This document shows, one piece after another, positions 35,873 through 47,276 of a DNA stretch of 64,000 nt. How positions within the stretch are numbered: the stretch's first letter is position 1; each line of letters begins with the position of its first letter. Source of the stretch: Rhipidocladum racemiflorum (taxonomy: Eukaryota; Streptophyta; Magnoliopsida; Poales; Poaceae). The notes below the pieces were generated by a model. The model searched no databases, had not been told where the DNA came from, and worked only from the letters and a program-made list of their open reading frames with translations. The stretch lies in NCBI GenBank assembly GCA_036346355.1, contig CM070578.1:15948501-16012500 (forward strand), in the 5' to 3' direction. Position numbers and translations under genes: made by a program.

Positions 35873-37592
35873 TTAAGCCCCGGCCACGCGGCGGGTTGCT
35901 CGGGGTTGTTGTTGTTCCACCGCGGCTACCATGGCTGGCGAGGGCTGCTTTTTCTTCTTTTTCTTGATCTTCTTGTATACCGAATTCGAGCCCTTTTTGC
36001 TAGCTGAGGTCTCTAGGCCAGGTTGAGGCGGCAGCTTCCCTTCGTCCAGCATCTTCTTCCATTGGACGGCTTCATCTGCGTTGGCGTATCGATCGGCCAT
36101 TCGGAAGAGCTCGTTCGCCGTTAGATCCGGGTGGATCTCCAGGTCCTGCGTGAAGCGCACGTCTCATACCCCGAACTTGAAAGCCCGGACGACCGCCTCG
36201 TCCGATATGTTCGGATCGAAGTTCGGACCTGGATAAACCTCTCGACGAATTGTCGCAGGTTTCCCTGTCCGTCAGATCAGCGCTCAGTGTCGCTCCTTTC
36301 CCGGCGGATGTAACAGCTCTGGAAATTTGCTTTCGGGCGCGCGCTGAGCTGCCTCAGGACCGTATGGAGCCTTCCTTCGATTAAAAAGCCACGCACGAGC
36401 GGCTCCGGCCCGTAACTGGCGGCAGTAATTTGCCATCACCCCTCACGCCTCGCGGCAAGGATGGCGGTGGTATATATTGAGAGAAATTCGTCAGGGTTAC
36501 GTGTCCCGTTGAACCTTCGATATGGCCGGGCTTGAATCTGTTCGGCCATGCGACGTTCGGAGGGAGCTCGTGAAGGCCTGGCAACCGGCTCGGGATTTCG
36601 CGGTGAAATCCTCGGTCATAGCGGCCTCCACGCTGGTCTTCCACCCAACGCCCGTCGCGGCCGAGTCGGGAGAAAACCTCATGCGACGGTCGTCTTGGCG
36701 ACCGCTTGGTCGTGGAGCGCCAGAGTGCTCGTAATCTGGCGATTATTCAGATATCGCCCGAGGTCGCTCTGTGGATCGCTCGACCTTTCCGGATCGGGTT
36801 AGCGACCAGGCGATCTCCGAGCATGGCTCGAGATTCGCCTCTGTCGAGCGCATGGGGAAGCGTTGCAATGGTCCTGAAACACTCGGGCATCCGGTCACGA
36901 GGAGGATCCGAGACTTTTAGCTTCGGCGGCAAGCCTTTCCAAATCTTCGCTACGACCCTGCCCACGGCCTCCAAGTCTGCTTGCTCGGGGAAACTACGCA
37001 GGTCACGCACGACCGCCGCCAAGGCCTGTAACCGTTCCCGTTTCCGGTGAACTGGCGGTGGCGAGCTTTGGCGACGCTCCGGAGCGCGATCGGGAGTTCG
37101 GTACCCACGAGAGTTCCTTTCCGTGGGAGCGCGCCCCCCCTTTGCCTGGCGGCGAATGCTCGCGAGGGTCTTTCCCAAGGACGCCTCCAGGTGGAGTCTG
37201 GCCGCCTCGTAGGGGTCGTGCTTGGCAGCGTCCGAGGATCCTTCTCCAGGCTCCGCACGGCTCCCGGCCACGTTGACCCGACGAGAGCGGGATGAGAGCG
37301 ATGGGGACATCATTGTATCCCCTTGAGATGCAGTCTCTCGGTCGAGCTCTAGGTCGTCCGGTATGTCCAGGCCGTCGTAGAGCTCATCGCAGTCATCCTC
37401 GGGGTCCCCGAGGGTAATGTCTGGGGGATGGAGGCCCTGCCCTCGCATCCCCGTGTCCGGGGAAGGGCTCCCAGACTCAGTGTGACCGATAGGATCGGTC
37501 ACCCTGGCCACGTTGTCGGCGGCGTAGTACACGTCGTCATCTTCAACGTGGTCGAAAACACAAAGGTCCCGAGTGTCTCCCGAGTTCGGCAT
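35873..37592 (-). pseudogene. gag of the Tat element
   Basis: Pieces include an acidic N-terminal part (37592-36747, FDHVEDDDVYYAADN), a basic stretch (RKRERLQALAAVVRDL) and a later part (36160-35873) with ELFRMADRYANADEAVQWKK and a Lys-rich run. These match gag of plant Tat elements in style and position between the primer-binding site and pol. Frameshifts separate the pieces. The protein would form the intracellular particle. Confidence 0.75.
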
Positions 37593-37651
37593 CCTCGAGG
37601 ATCTTGATCTGCACGGGAATCAAGCTGTCGTTCCCCACGGACGGCGCCAGC

Positions 37652-38287
37652 TGTCGACGATTGGAGAACGGGCTCCCGTCGAGCTTACTTGTTGAATGGG
37701 GGATCAACAGAGCCCCGTCGTACGGATCGAAGAGGGCGTTCGAGCGATGCGAGGTCGGGAGAAGGAGAAGAAGGGGGACACGGTGTTTTATCCTGGTTCG
37801 GGCCTCTCACCGTCGAGATAATAGCCCTACTCCAGTGTATTGTGTTCTATCTTGGTGTCCCTCCTGTTCTGAGATCTTGAGGGGTTTAAATACTACGACT
37901 AGAGGTACATAGAAGGTAACTACCTCCTGGGATTGCGCCGCAATCGTGATTTACGATCTACTGCGCCTTGATCTCGGGCGTTATTTGAATTTCTGTTATG
38001 ATTTCCCTTGATCTCCGGCTGATTGGTTGCCACCTTCCTTCCTCGTGGCATTGACCGGGCACTCCGACCAAAACACCCGAGCAGGTCGCGGCCTCTACGA
38101 GCATGCTTGCTCGTGGGGGGGTGTGTTTGGTGCTTCTGCGAGCGAAGGTGCGAATGCGCATGCTCGGAGGAGAAGGAGGGATGCTCGTTTCGTTCTCCCG
38201 AGCATCTTCTTTTAGTGTTGCTTGGTCGGCGGGTTTAGCTTTTCACGGGGGTACCGTGGTCTTTTGCCAGATAGCCAATCCCCGACA
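37652..38287 (-). repeat. 5' LTR of the Tat element
   Basis: TG...CA block, partner of 26864-27497. On the minus strand it is the upstream LTR, followed by the primer-binding site at 37649-37632. Confidence 0.92.
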
Positions 38288-38292
38288 ATATC

Positions 38293-38827
38293 CGATAGAA
38301 GAACTAAAAGTGCATTGAAGCTTGTATATGTCCAACAGTGTTTTGCCTCCAGTTCAAAAAATATAATGACTGAACCCAACTTGATGTATTCCGCTTTGCA
38401 ATCCAAAAAACAACGATTTGGCATCGTCTTTCATCAAGCTTTTAAATTTTTCAAACTCTCTTTCTGTGTAATTTCCCTCCACATTCCGCAACATTTGATC
38501 TAAATTGTCCTCTTCAAACATATCACGCTACAACTGGTGATCGAGTTCCAACATGTCTTCGTTGCATACCGGAGGGGTACTACTTATCTCCCCATATTGG
38601 ATCCAACACGTGTAATTCCTCACGAAACCACGTCGAATCAAGTGATCTTCAATTTGAGCTGAGTTGTTAAATCTCCTGAGATTGGTGCAATCACTGTAAG
38701 GACAATAAATGAACTTTACACCCATCTTAATCATGTCTTATTCTGCAATTCTTATGAACTCCTTAACCCCGCTCTGAAATTTAGCACTCACACGGTTTTT
38801 TTGATACATCCATTCTTCACGGCCCAT
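38293..38827 (-). pseudogene. CACTA TNP2, N-terminal part (Transpos_assoc)
   Basis: The ATG at 38827 opens MGREEWMYQKNR, then FQSGVKEFIRIAE, an in-frame TAA, then GVKFIYCPYSDC and LIRRGFVRNYTCWIQYGE. This is the N-terminal Transpos_assoc domain of plant TNP2. The premature TAA and later stops show it is dead. After the segment ending at 38293 the gene resumes at 26858, since the Tat element inserted between. Confidence 0.85.
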
Positions 38828-39129
38828 CTACAATTAAACCACAAACAGTAAATTAAGAAAAAACTTGAGTGACAACTAGCTATTTCAAATACCGAGATAT
38901 TATTTACTCACCTTCGCAAAATAGAGGATGGATTTCAATATATATAATTTTATCCACGATACCTTCTTTCCTAGTTAAGAGTTTTCAATTACCTCGTTAG
39001 GAGACGTGCATATTTGAAACATCAACAATGATATCGAAATACCTAATGCAGTAATTAAGCTTGAAATTCTTTTGATTTCAATGAAAGAAAATAAGGGTAG
39101 AAGCATTAACAAAGTGAATAATTGAATGA
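38828..39129. other. No gene seen, upstream side of TNP2
   Basis: AT-rich DNA upstream of the TNP2 start. It may hold the CACTA promoter or a 5' exon, but no motif is decisive. Confidence 0.4.
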
Positions 39130-39775
39130 TCTTAAAGAAACGTCTATCTATTGACCAACTAAGTACGTACCAATGATGACTCCTAATATCTAATTAGGTT
39201 AGGTCCCAATCCTATCCGAGGATATGTGGTTCGGACAAGTTTATAAGCTGTTGTACAACTCTAGAGGAAAATTTTGACAGCATCTCCCCGTTGTTCTCCA
39301 AATGCATGTCTTGACAATAGGTCAAGAGGATGTGTATCCAGAGAACACCAGGGAGATGATACCGAAACTTTCCCTGAAGTTGTACAATAGCTCCATTAGG
39401 AACTTACCCGAAATACATATCATCTAACTGTCCAAAAAAGTGGACAATTCGAGACTGTTTATTTATACTCCCTCCATCCTGAAATACTTGTCGTTTTGGA
39501 CATCGACACGGTCTCCAAAATACAACTTTGACCATTAAAAATTATTGCATTTTATTTATAAAATGCATTGAAATTATAATATTTGAAAGCTCTTTTCATG
39601 ATAAATCTATTTATGTAACTTTTATGCGTTCAATTCAAATGGTTTAAAAGTTATTTATAGATAAAGTTCTAAAACTTTGACTTAGGACAACTCTAAAACG
39701 ACAAGTATTTCAGGATGGAGGGAGTAACGAGCACCCTTGAATGAGAGATGCATAGGTTACTTAACCTAAACTCTA
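39130..39775 (+). repeat. Repeat copy B with a foldback core and a Stowaway inside
   Basis: Direct copy of 21087-21500. It has the same inverted arms (TTGTACAACT, about 70 nt) and is interrupted by the Stowaway at 39468-39724. Beyond GCATTGAT (about 39780) the two copies stop matching. The CACTA TNP2 gene lies between the two copies. Confidence 0.8.
39468..39724. mobile_element. Stowaway-type MITE
   Basis: Inverted ends CTCCCTCCATCCTGAAATAC and its complement GTATTTCAGGATGGAGGGAG, 257 bp, with a TA target duplication (39466-39467 and 39725-39726). Copy A of the surrounding repeat lacks it. Confidence 0.93.
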
Positions 39776-42713
39776 GCATTGATCATATTCATTATACCAA
39801 CAATAATGACATGTAACACATTCACCAAATCAAAATTGAATTCAATTCATAGTGCAAAATTGAAGGGATTTAAAATAATAATGACATGTAACACATTAAC
39901 CAAAGCTAAAAGCATAGTGGAACGCGCTTTTGCGGCTTATTACGAAGAAGAATTAGTTGTTTGTCAAACCACCTTTCATAAAAACTAGAACCGCTCGACA
40001 ACCTAAAAGCAATGAACAATTTTTCCAAAAAGCTATAACTCTTTCGATCAAACCCTGAAAGTGACGTCTAAATTATCCATTACCCATACGTGTGAACTGA
40101 TTAAAGAGAGGTGCATTTAAATAACAACATTTTGATAGCTGATGTTACATCATGCTGAAAATTTTGCCCAGTGTAACATCCGATTGACAACAAGATCGAA
40201 AGGGAAATAAAGCATCAAAGAAGTAAAGTATAGGGCAATTCATAAACGTATGAACAGCTCCTCGTGTTCCCGAAGTGTTCGATCAGCACGTTATCCCAAT
40301 GTGCATAGTTAAAACCCTCAAGGCGTACACGTAGATGAAACTTGAAGAGGTGGTGGTAGGTGCATGGCGCCTTCTCTTCTTCCTTATTTTGCACTCCACA
40401 TTACTACTAGTACTTGTTACTACTAGTACTAGCTTGTATGTTGGGGAATCCCTAGTAGCATGACATGTAGTGGGAGTAGCTCATTCATAGTTCCAAGTAA
40501 AGGGGACAACTTTTCGTACATTGGCTGGTTGGGGAGAGATAAGACATTAACATATGGCCATCTCGAAACCTACGTGATTTTTAGTTGACATCACCGGTCA
40601 GTCGAGATCGGCTTGTTAATCATACTACATGTACTCAAGTGCAGACTGCAGTGTATATTGGCCCCAGTTAATTAATGGTGCAGAGTGCATTGGCCTTTAC
40701 ACCCTCTCAAGTGCTAATCATGTGTTGAAGAGAACGAAGATGAACACTGCGGCACATTGACATGGAAGACGAGACCAAGCAAGGCAAAGGCAGAGAAAGA
40801 CCTGGAGGGGCATCATGTGCAGTGGTGCCCAACCCAATGCCAAACCAAGGCAGACAGGCAGGCAGGCATGTGAGTTTTCTGAATTCTGCTGACTGCTGAG
40901 TGCTGAGAACCCACAAATCAAAGCAGTGAGTGCCCCTGCATTTTGAATTCTGACCGAAAGATCTGGACTCACAAAAAACATTAATGCCATCTTCTCTACC
41001 TGCAGTGCCATTTAGCTTGCCTGCCATGACAGGAGCCATCCGTAAATGTGATCCAAATTTAAGTAACCATACGGGTGGTGTATCGTGTGCACCGTGCACG
41101 TACGTATGCAACTCATTCAAACACTGCGTGGCACGCTGGATAGAGAGAAGCGTGTCGTGAAATGCTGCAGACAATGAGCGGCATGTCTGAAGACAGCTAC
41201 TTCTCCAAGAAGACAATTTTGGAGCTATAATTTGCGAGAAGAAACATCTAAATGTAAATTAGTTACGGTACCCGAGAAAGATGCTAGCAACCAAGGGAGA
41301 TGCTAGCAACTCAGTTTGTTTCGGCTTTTAGATTATGAATTTTGAATTAAAAAATAGTTGTTTTTTATTGTGAGAGAATTGGCTGGGCCAGTTTGACGAG
41401 AATCAGCAAGAATCAGCGAGAATCAAGTTCTAATCGAATTCCGAGTCTATATAGAGGGCAGTTTCTGATTGTAGAAGAAGTTATCCAGAATCCTTCCGTT
41501 CGATAAAAAATTAGTTTTTTTAAACAGATGCTACAGAGAAATAAACGGAATCTTAGTCATACTTCCAACCAAATATTCTTATGTTAACTAATCCAACTGT
41601 GTGGAGCCTCCACATGTACGAGAATCTTTGACGTCATGTCTGTTAATATTTGACTTTCATATTTCGATCTCCCAATTTCCTAGAACAAGGCGAAACCCCT
41701 ATAAACCGACCAAAGTTATCGAACAGCCTGCAAGCGAGAGAAAATAAAAATAGAGTGAGAGCTTGTAGTTGGTAAACTAGCAGCCATCTTTTTACGAAAA
41801 ATAGTATTTCATCCGTTCAAAAAAAATGTCGTTTTAGGGTATACGAGCAGCGGAGATGGCACGGTGGCGCCCGACCACGTCGACGCCGATGGGTGGCGCC
41901 GATGGCAAGGTGTCACGTCGACACAAGCGACGCGGGATTGCTCGGTGATGAGGTAGGTCGGTAGCATGGACACCAACACGCAACGGCACCGATCCAGCAA
42001 CGAGGTTGGCGGCGAGCGCGGGTCCAACAACCGCGGTGAGAAGAGATAGAGAGACTTTGGCAATAAAATGAACTAAGCATGTAATGTAAGAAAAAAATCT
42101 TACCAGAGTTTGATAACATATTGGTAACAAACTAAATGGGTGCTAAATTTGATCAAAATTACCAAACTTTGTTAACCCAAATTTTGGTACGGATTGGCTT
42201 AGAACCAAACAGCCCCAAAGAGACCGTGAGAGGATGGCAAGAAAGAGGTAAAAGAGAGGAAAAATGGGCAGGTGGGGCCCACATCCTGATAGGGGTATTT
42301 TGTTTTGTTTTTTTTTTTTTCTAATAAAATCTCACATAAAAATGAGATTCAAACACTAGCATTACCGGGTAACTGACGGAGTTTGATGGTAGTAGCAAAA
42401 ACGAGGTGTAACATAACCTTTCGGTTGCAAAAACGGAAGGCGCGATCTTTTGATGGCACGGCCAGGATGAGATGATGCACGTTAGGAGTGGCAAGAACAA
42501 AATGTTATGGTTTGGAAAACCGCCTGTAACCGGTCGGTTCTGGTGTTTTCTTCCCCTTGGTTTATACAAATTTCTTTTTAGTTATACATATGATTATTGC
42601 CTATGGAATGCATATGCCTAGAGTTCCAAATCTTGGAGTGCATCGGGAAAAACTGGGCAGTTTTCCCAGGAGCTAGACCAAATCCAGGCAAAAACCAGAA
42701 CCGACTGCTTCCG
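39776..42713. other. Intergenic DNA
   Basis: No gene is supported. A frame of about 169 codons on the minus strand (41216-40707) matches no family I know and its opening is not supported by other signals. GC-rich DNA at 41840-42040 follows a partial MITE-like end (CATCCGTTCAAAAAAAATG, about 41813). Confidence 0.45.
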
Positions 42714-43012
42714 GGATGCTGAAATCTTTTCTGAACAGAAACTACTACAGGCGAATCTTGATTTACTAAAGCTCGGCCTATCATGCCTAGCTAGTAGGCC
42801 ACCGTTTCCTCCGTGGTAAGACTATCTCCAACGAATTTCTTTCAGTCTCTAAATTCCTTCACGAACAGATCTTAATTGCTCCAACGGATTCCTTTCACGA
42901 TTCCAGGATGCTGAAATCTTTTCTGGACAGAAACTACTACAGGCGAATCTTGATTTACTAAAACTCGGCCAATCATGCCTAGCTAGTAGGCCGCCATTTC
43001 CTCCGTGGTAAG
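42714..43012. repeat. Direct duplication of about 107 bp upstream of the saposin gene
   Basis: 42714-42820 and 42906-43012 are nearly identical (begin GGATGCTGAAATCTTTTCTG, end CCTCCGTGGTAAG), offset by 192 bp, with an 85-bp spacer containing ATCTCCAACG and TGCTCCAACGG phrases. The second copy ends just before the GC-rich leader of the saposin gene. Confidence 0.85.
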
Positions 43013-43980
43013 GCCTGACTTCTCCCGCTGGCCTCGCCAAGGCCCAGGTCAACCGGACGGCAGCAGCAACAAACCCAGCTAGTCAACGGCTCAACGCCGT
43101 GCCCGTGCTCGTCTCCTCTCTCTGCTTTGCTCTTCTCGCTGCCACTTGCCTCCGCCGCGGCCGGCGTTCGGCACCCGACGCGCCGCCCCGCCCCGCCCTC
43201 CGCTCCCATCGGCCGGCCCGCCCCAAGATCTTCACCTGAACGCTGCAGGCAGTTGCTCCTGGTGTTATTTGATTGGTTGGGTTACTTCTCCTGTGATACT
43301 AGGAATGGATTAGGCGTTCTTGGTATCATCTCAGGCGCTAGTCTAAATCCACCCCTTTAATTAGTGCTTGCTTCCTTATGTTTCCGATAGATGCAGGTGA
43401 AATTGTTGGAGACAAGGCTAGTGCTCTGTGGATAATTATATAGAATAAGCTTAATTTTAAGGGGAATGCTTCTATGGTTTTTTTTAAAAAAGAAAACTAG
43501 GATTTGAGAAGCTAATCTGTCACCTGTGCCAGCCATTAGTGCTTTAAAATCTCTGCAATTTTCATTTGAAGAGTGCACACAACCACTCTTCACTAAAGAG
43601 TGATTATTAAATTTACTGTTTGTCTATGTGCTATTGAATGAGCAGATAAAGCTTATCAGAATTTTTTAGCATAAAACCATATTCAGCACACTATGTTTTC
43701 TAATTCTTTCTTTTTCAAACTGATTACAATTTCTTGGTTGAAAGTTTCATGAGTTACTTGCAAGAAAGAAAAGGAAATGAAACCTATTTGAGATTTTTTT
43801 TCTGAAGAAAATTATTTATCCGTAGCTTTATGTCTATCAATGCTTTTAGAAATTAATTGTTTCAATAATTAGCAAATAATTGATGATATTATGTATGTAT
43901 TTTTCAATTAACTCTTCTAGAGTTTGTTGTGTTTATTGCTAGTCCATCTCTTGATTGCTTCATGTGTGTTAGCAGACAAA
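43013..43980 (+). promoter_or_regulatory. Probable promoter and 5' UTR region of the saposin gene
   Basis: 43020-43260 is GC-rich, a typical grass gene start, without a clear TATA box. The sequence before the ATG at 43981 is TTAGCAG/ACAAA, a good acceptor at 43975, so an intron in the 5' UTR is likely. I could not fix its donor. A weak candidate is GCAG/GTGAAA near 43399. Confidence 0.45.
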
Positions 43981-46431
43981 ATGGGCTCAAGATTTCTAGT
44001 TATGTTCACCATCAGCCTAGCACTTTTGGGCGGTAGAAGCTTGGCCTTGGACAATGCTGGTATGTAGTGGTTTTTTTATTCAATCGCGTGCCCAGAATAA
44101 TCATTAAATGGTTGATGTTTAAACATTGCATGGGTGGGTTTTTATTATGTAAAGTTTGTTAGGTCCTGTGAAATCATTTGGGTGCAGACTGGTTAGGGTC
44201 CTTGTCCAATAGAAGTAGCTGTATCCTGCCGGGCTTGAGCATTTATCTCAGGACGTAATTTGTTTAACCGCTCACTTCTCATAAAGGAGAATGATAAGGC
44301 TACTACTTTCATCTCCCTGCATCTGGACACCTCGTTTATGACCATAGAAGTCCCTGATATAATGTGGAGGAACATCTCTCTTATCCAAACATTAATAAAG
44401 AGTTAGCTGAGGAGAGATCCCCATCCCCGAATCCCCCAGTTTCTCTTGTGTCGTAAATGTTCCTGGTGCGTTGTTATATAGCCTATATGATGGAAAAAGA
44501 CGTAAGGAAGCCAAACAGGGCCATAGTGTTGTCTCCCTGTTCCCTCTTGTTTTCATATGTTCACTCACCAGTTGTCACTGTTCACTAGTATGATCACTTG
44601 CTTGATATGTTTCAATCTTTTTCACAATGTCAGGATAAAGTAAGGCTTTTAACAGTATGTTACTGATTATCTGTTATCCATTCCTTGCCAAAGGTGATTA
44701 GTTTCTTCATCTACTCAATGTGGGCTTGTGTTGTTGTGCATTGGAAAATTATTTATATTATCCAGCATCCACAGAAAGTTATGCAGCAAACCAGTGACAA
44801 TGAAAGAATCTCCATCAAATAATCAGGAAAAGGCTAGTTCACAAATTTGGATACTTCGCCGAAATATAGAAACCGAAGTAACTGAGTTCTTCATTCAATA
44901 GGTTTTTCAGTATAGTATAATATAGGGATAATCGGATATATGCCACTACAGGAACCGCTTATTCGAGATTTGCCATCGTTCCTTTGCTTCTTCGAACGAT
45001 GCCATTATGAAACCGTGCTTATTCGAAATATGCCACTGCTCGCGTCCGTTCATGACACGTGTCCCGTCCGCGATGGCAAATTTCGAATAAGCGATTCCTA
45101 CAGTGGCATATATCCAATTAATACGGGACACGTGTCGTGACCGGACGCGAGCGGTGGCATATTTCGAATAAGCACGGTTTCATAATGGCATCGTTCGAAG
45201 AAGCGAAGGAACGATGGCAAATCTCGAATAAGCGGTTCCTGCAGTGGCATATATCCAATTATCCCTATAATATATGAGTAATAGACATGACCTTCTCGCA
45301 CTTTTAATATGTTATTGTAATTTTGTTTGTTTACTTTCTGTGATATCTTTCCATCTTTCTGGATATTCATCCTTGCTTTAAATTAACTTGTTATGTCTTA
45401 CTTATTTTCTCTTATTTTAGTTGGTGAAAAGACTCCAGATGGCATCACAACGTCTCTTACAACAAAGGAAGATCCACAACTGTGCAAACTTTGTGAGCAG
45501 TTTGCCACAGAAGCGCTCTTCTATCTTAATGAAAATGAGACCCAGATCGAAATTATCGATACTCTTCACCAAGCTTGTTCGAAGTTTTATTCTTTTAAGT
45601 TGGAGGTATTATTGTTTTACCTTAAAGTAAAGTCAAATGTTATCTCTTAATTTAATAGCTGTGCCTGCATTCTAAAACCAGCATTTCTTAATGCAATGTG
45701 TGCTTGTGTTTTGACATGGCAGTGTAGAAAATTGGTGGATTATTATGCTCCTCTGTTCTTCACAAAAATTGCTTCTTTAAGCCCCGAAGAATTTTGTGCA
45801 TCAGTAAGTCTTTGTGAGGAAGTGACATCCATTCGCCTCCCAAGACATGAAGATGCTTGCTTCCTTTGCCATGAGGTTGTTGATGAGGTTCTTAGTGATC
45901 TTGAAGATCCCGACTTGGAGGTATTTTTTATACAATTTCTTCTTTTCAAATCATTCTATTCTTTGATTATGTCCTCTGTGCTTTCCATTTAAATTGATGT
46001 GTTATGAAACTCCCAAGGAGTTAACTTTGCTGCGTAAGCTTGTGTCAAAAACTCAAAATCTAGTTCTTGAGAGCTTGTTATCCTTTTTTCTAGCTCTCTT
46101 TGTTAGGAGAGAAGATAGAAATGAAGAACTTGGCTTAATACCTGTCATTCCTCTCTTCACTTTGGGTGCTATGTTCCATGCGGATAATGTACTTCACCTA
46201 ACTGAAGGTGGAGTACTGGAGTTTGTACTGAAGTACCAAACTATCAGTCAGTCCAACCAGGACAGGAAAATAGGTGGTAACTGGTTGCTAATTGTCAATT
46301 CCAAGAAAGATGACAGGGTTGGGAGGGTGAAATCAAGACAGTCAAAAGCGAAAGATGCACTTGAGATATTAGGTATTTAAATCGCTTAAGCCACAAAGAA
46401 GTGCATGCCTGAGAAACACTAGTCGCAAAAC

Positions 46432-46490
<59 letters not shown>

Positions 46491-47244
46491 TGACGAGTAC
46501 CCATACCATGGGTACCCCTAGCGGCCCAGGAAGGCGAATGGGTCGCCCCAGGCCCAACTTCAGACGAAAGCCTCGCGGGGTCACATTGGGTGCACGGCCT
46601 CAACTGGTCGACCAAGTGGCGACCCGACCCCCTTGGTCGGATGTCCCGCCACGTTCCGACCAAGGGGCGAGTCGGGCGCTCCCGCCGTTCCCGACCGACA
46701 CAAGGCGATCTTCACCCTAGGTTACCAAAGTCAAGGCGCCAGTCCCATCGATCTGACCTGTACAAACAAAAGGGCGTGCTCCTCCCGAGACAACGCCGAA
46801 GTCAAGAGCCCTACGTCAGCACCTGACGAACGCACAGAAGGAAGATACGCTACTTCCCAACGCAAGACAGACAACCATGCGGTCCTTTGTGCCTACCAAC
46901 CCGGCGCGTGGATAGCAGGCACCGGTCTTTTCATCGAAAGCCACAGCTCCCGGGTGTGAAGGACCCCCTCTTTTCATTTTCCAAGACTCCCATATCGCCT
47001 GCCCCCTCCGACTATATAAAGGGAGGCAGGACCCTCGTAGGGGGGGGATCGATCGATCCGAGCAAGGAGAGTTAGAAGGATTGACCATTGAATTCTTCTT
47101 CCTCTCAAGGCAAGGAACACTGTAGCCTCACGACCGAAAGCAATACAGAACCCCACACGAATTGGAGTAGGGACATTCGGCCCGAACCAATATACATTTT
47201 GGGCTCCCTGAGTCAACCATCGAGGAGAGGGAACGCGCGACCCC

Positions 47245-47276
<32 letters not shown>

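Larger units (their letters stand above)
26864..38287 (-). mobile_element. Tat-type Ty3/gypsy retrotransposon nested in the CACTA
   Basis: Two LTRs of 634 and 636 bp (separate entries) flank an 10.2-kb interior. The target duplication is ATATC (26859-26863 and 38288-38292). Read on the minus strand, the 5' LTR is followed by two bases and a primer-binding site TGGCGCCGTCCGTGGGGA (37649 down). gag, protease, RT, RNase H and integrase follow in gypsy order. Downstream of integrase lies an oppositely oriented gene, a known habit of the Tat lineage (RIRE2 and Grande relatives). Many frame breaks show it is not autonomous. Insertion is younger than the CACTA, since it splits TNP2. Confidence 0.92.

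Noticed and set aside
40707..41216. 169-codon minus-strand frame
   Set aside because: No family, no splice or promoter support; could be chance, so not called as a gene.
46490..46959. Plus-strand frames in the solo LTR
   Set aside because: They lie in an LTR with no known coding function and do not match a family.
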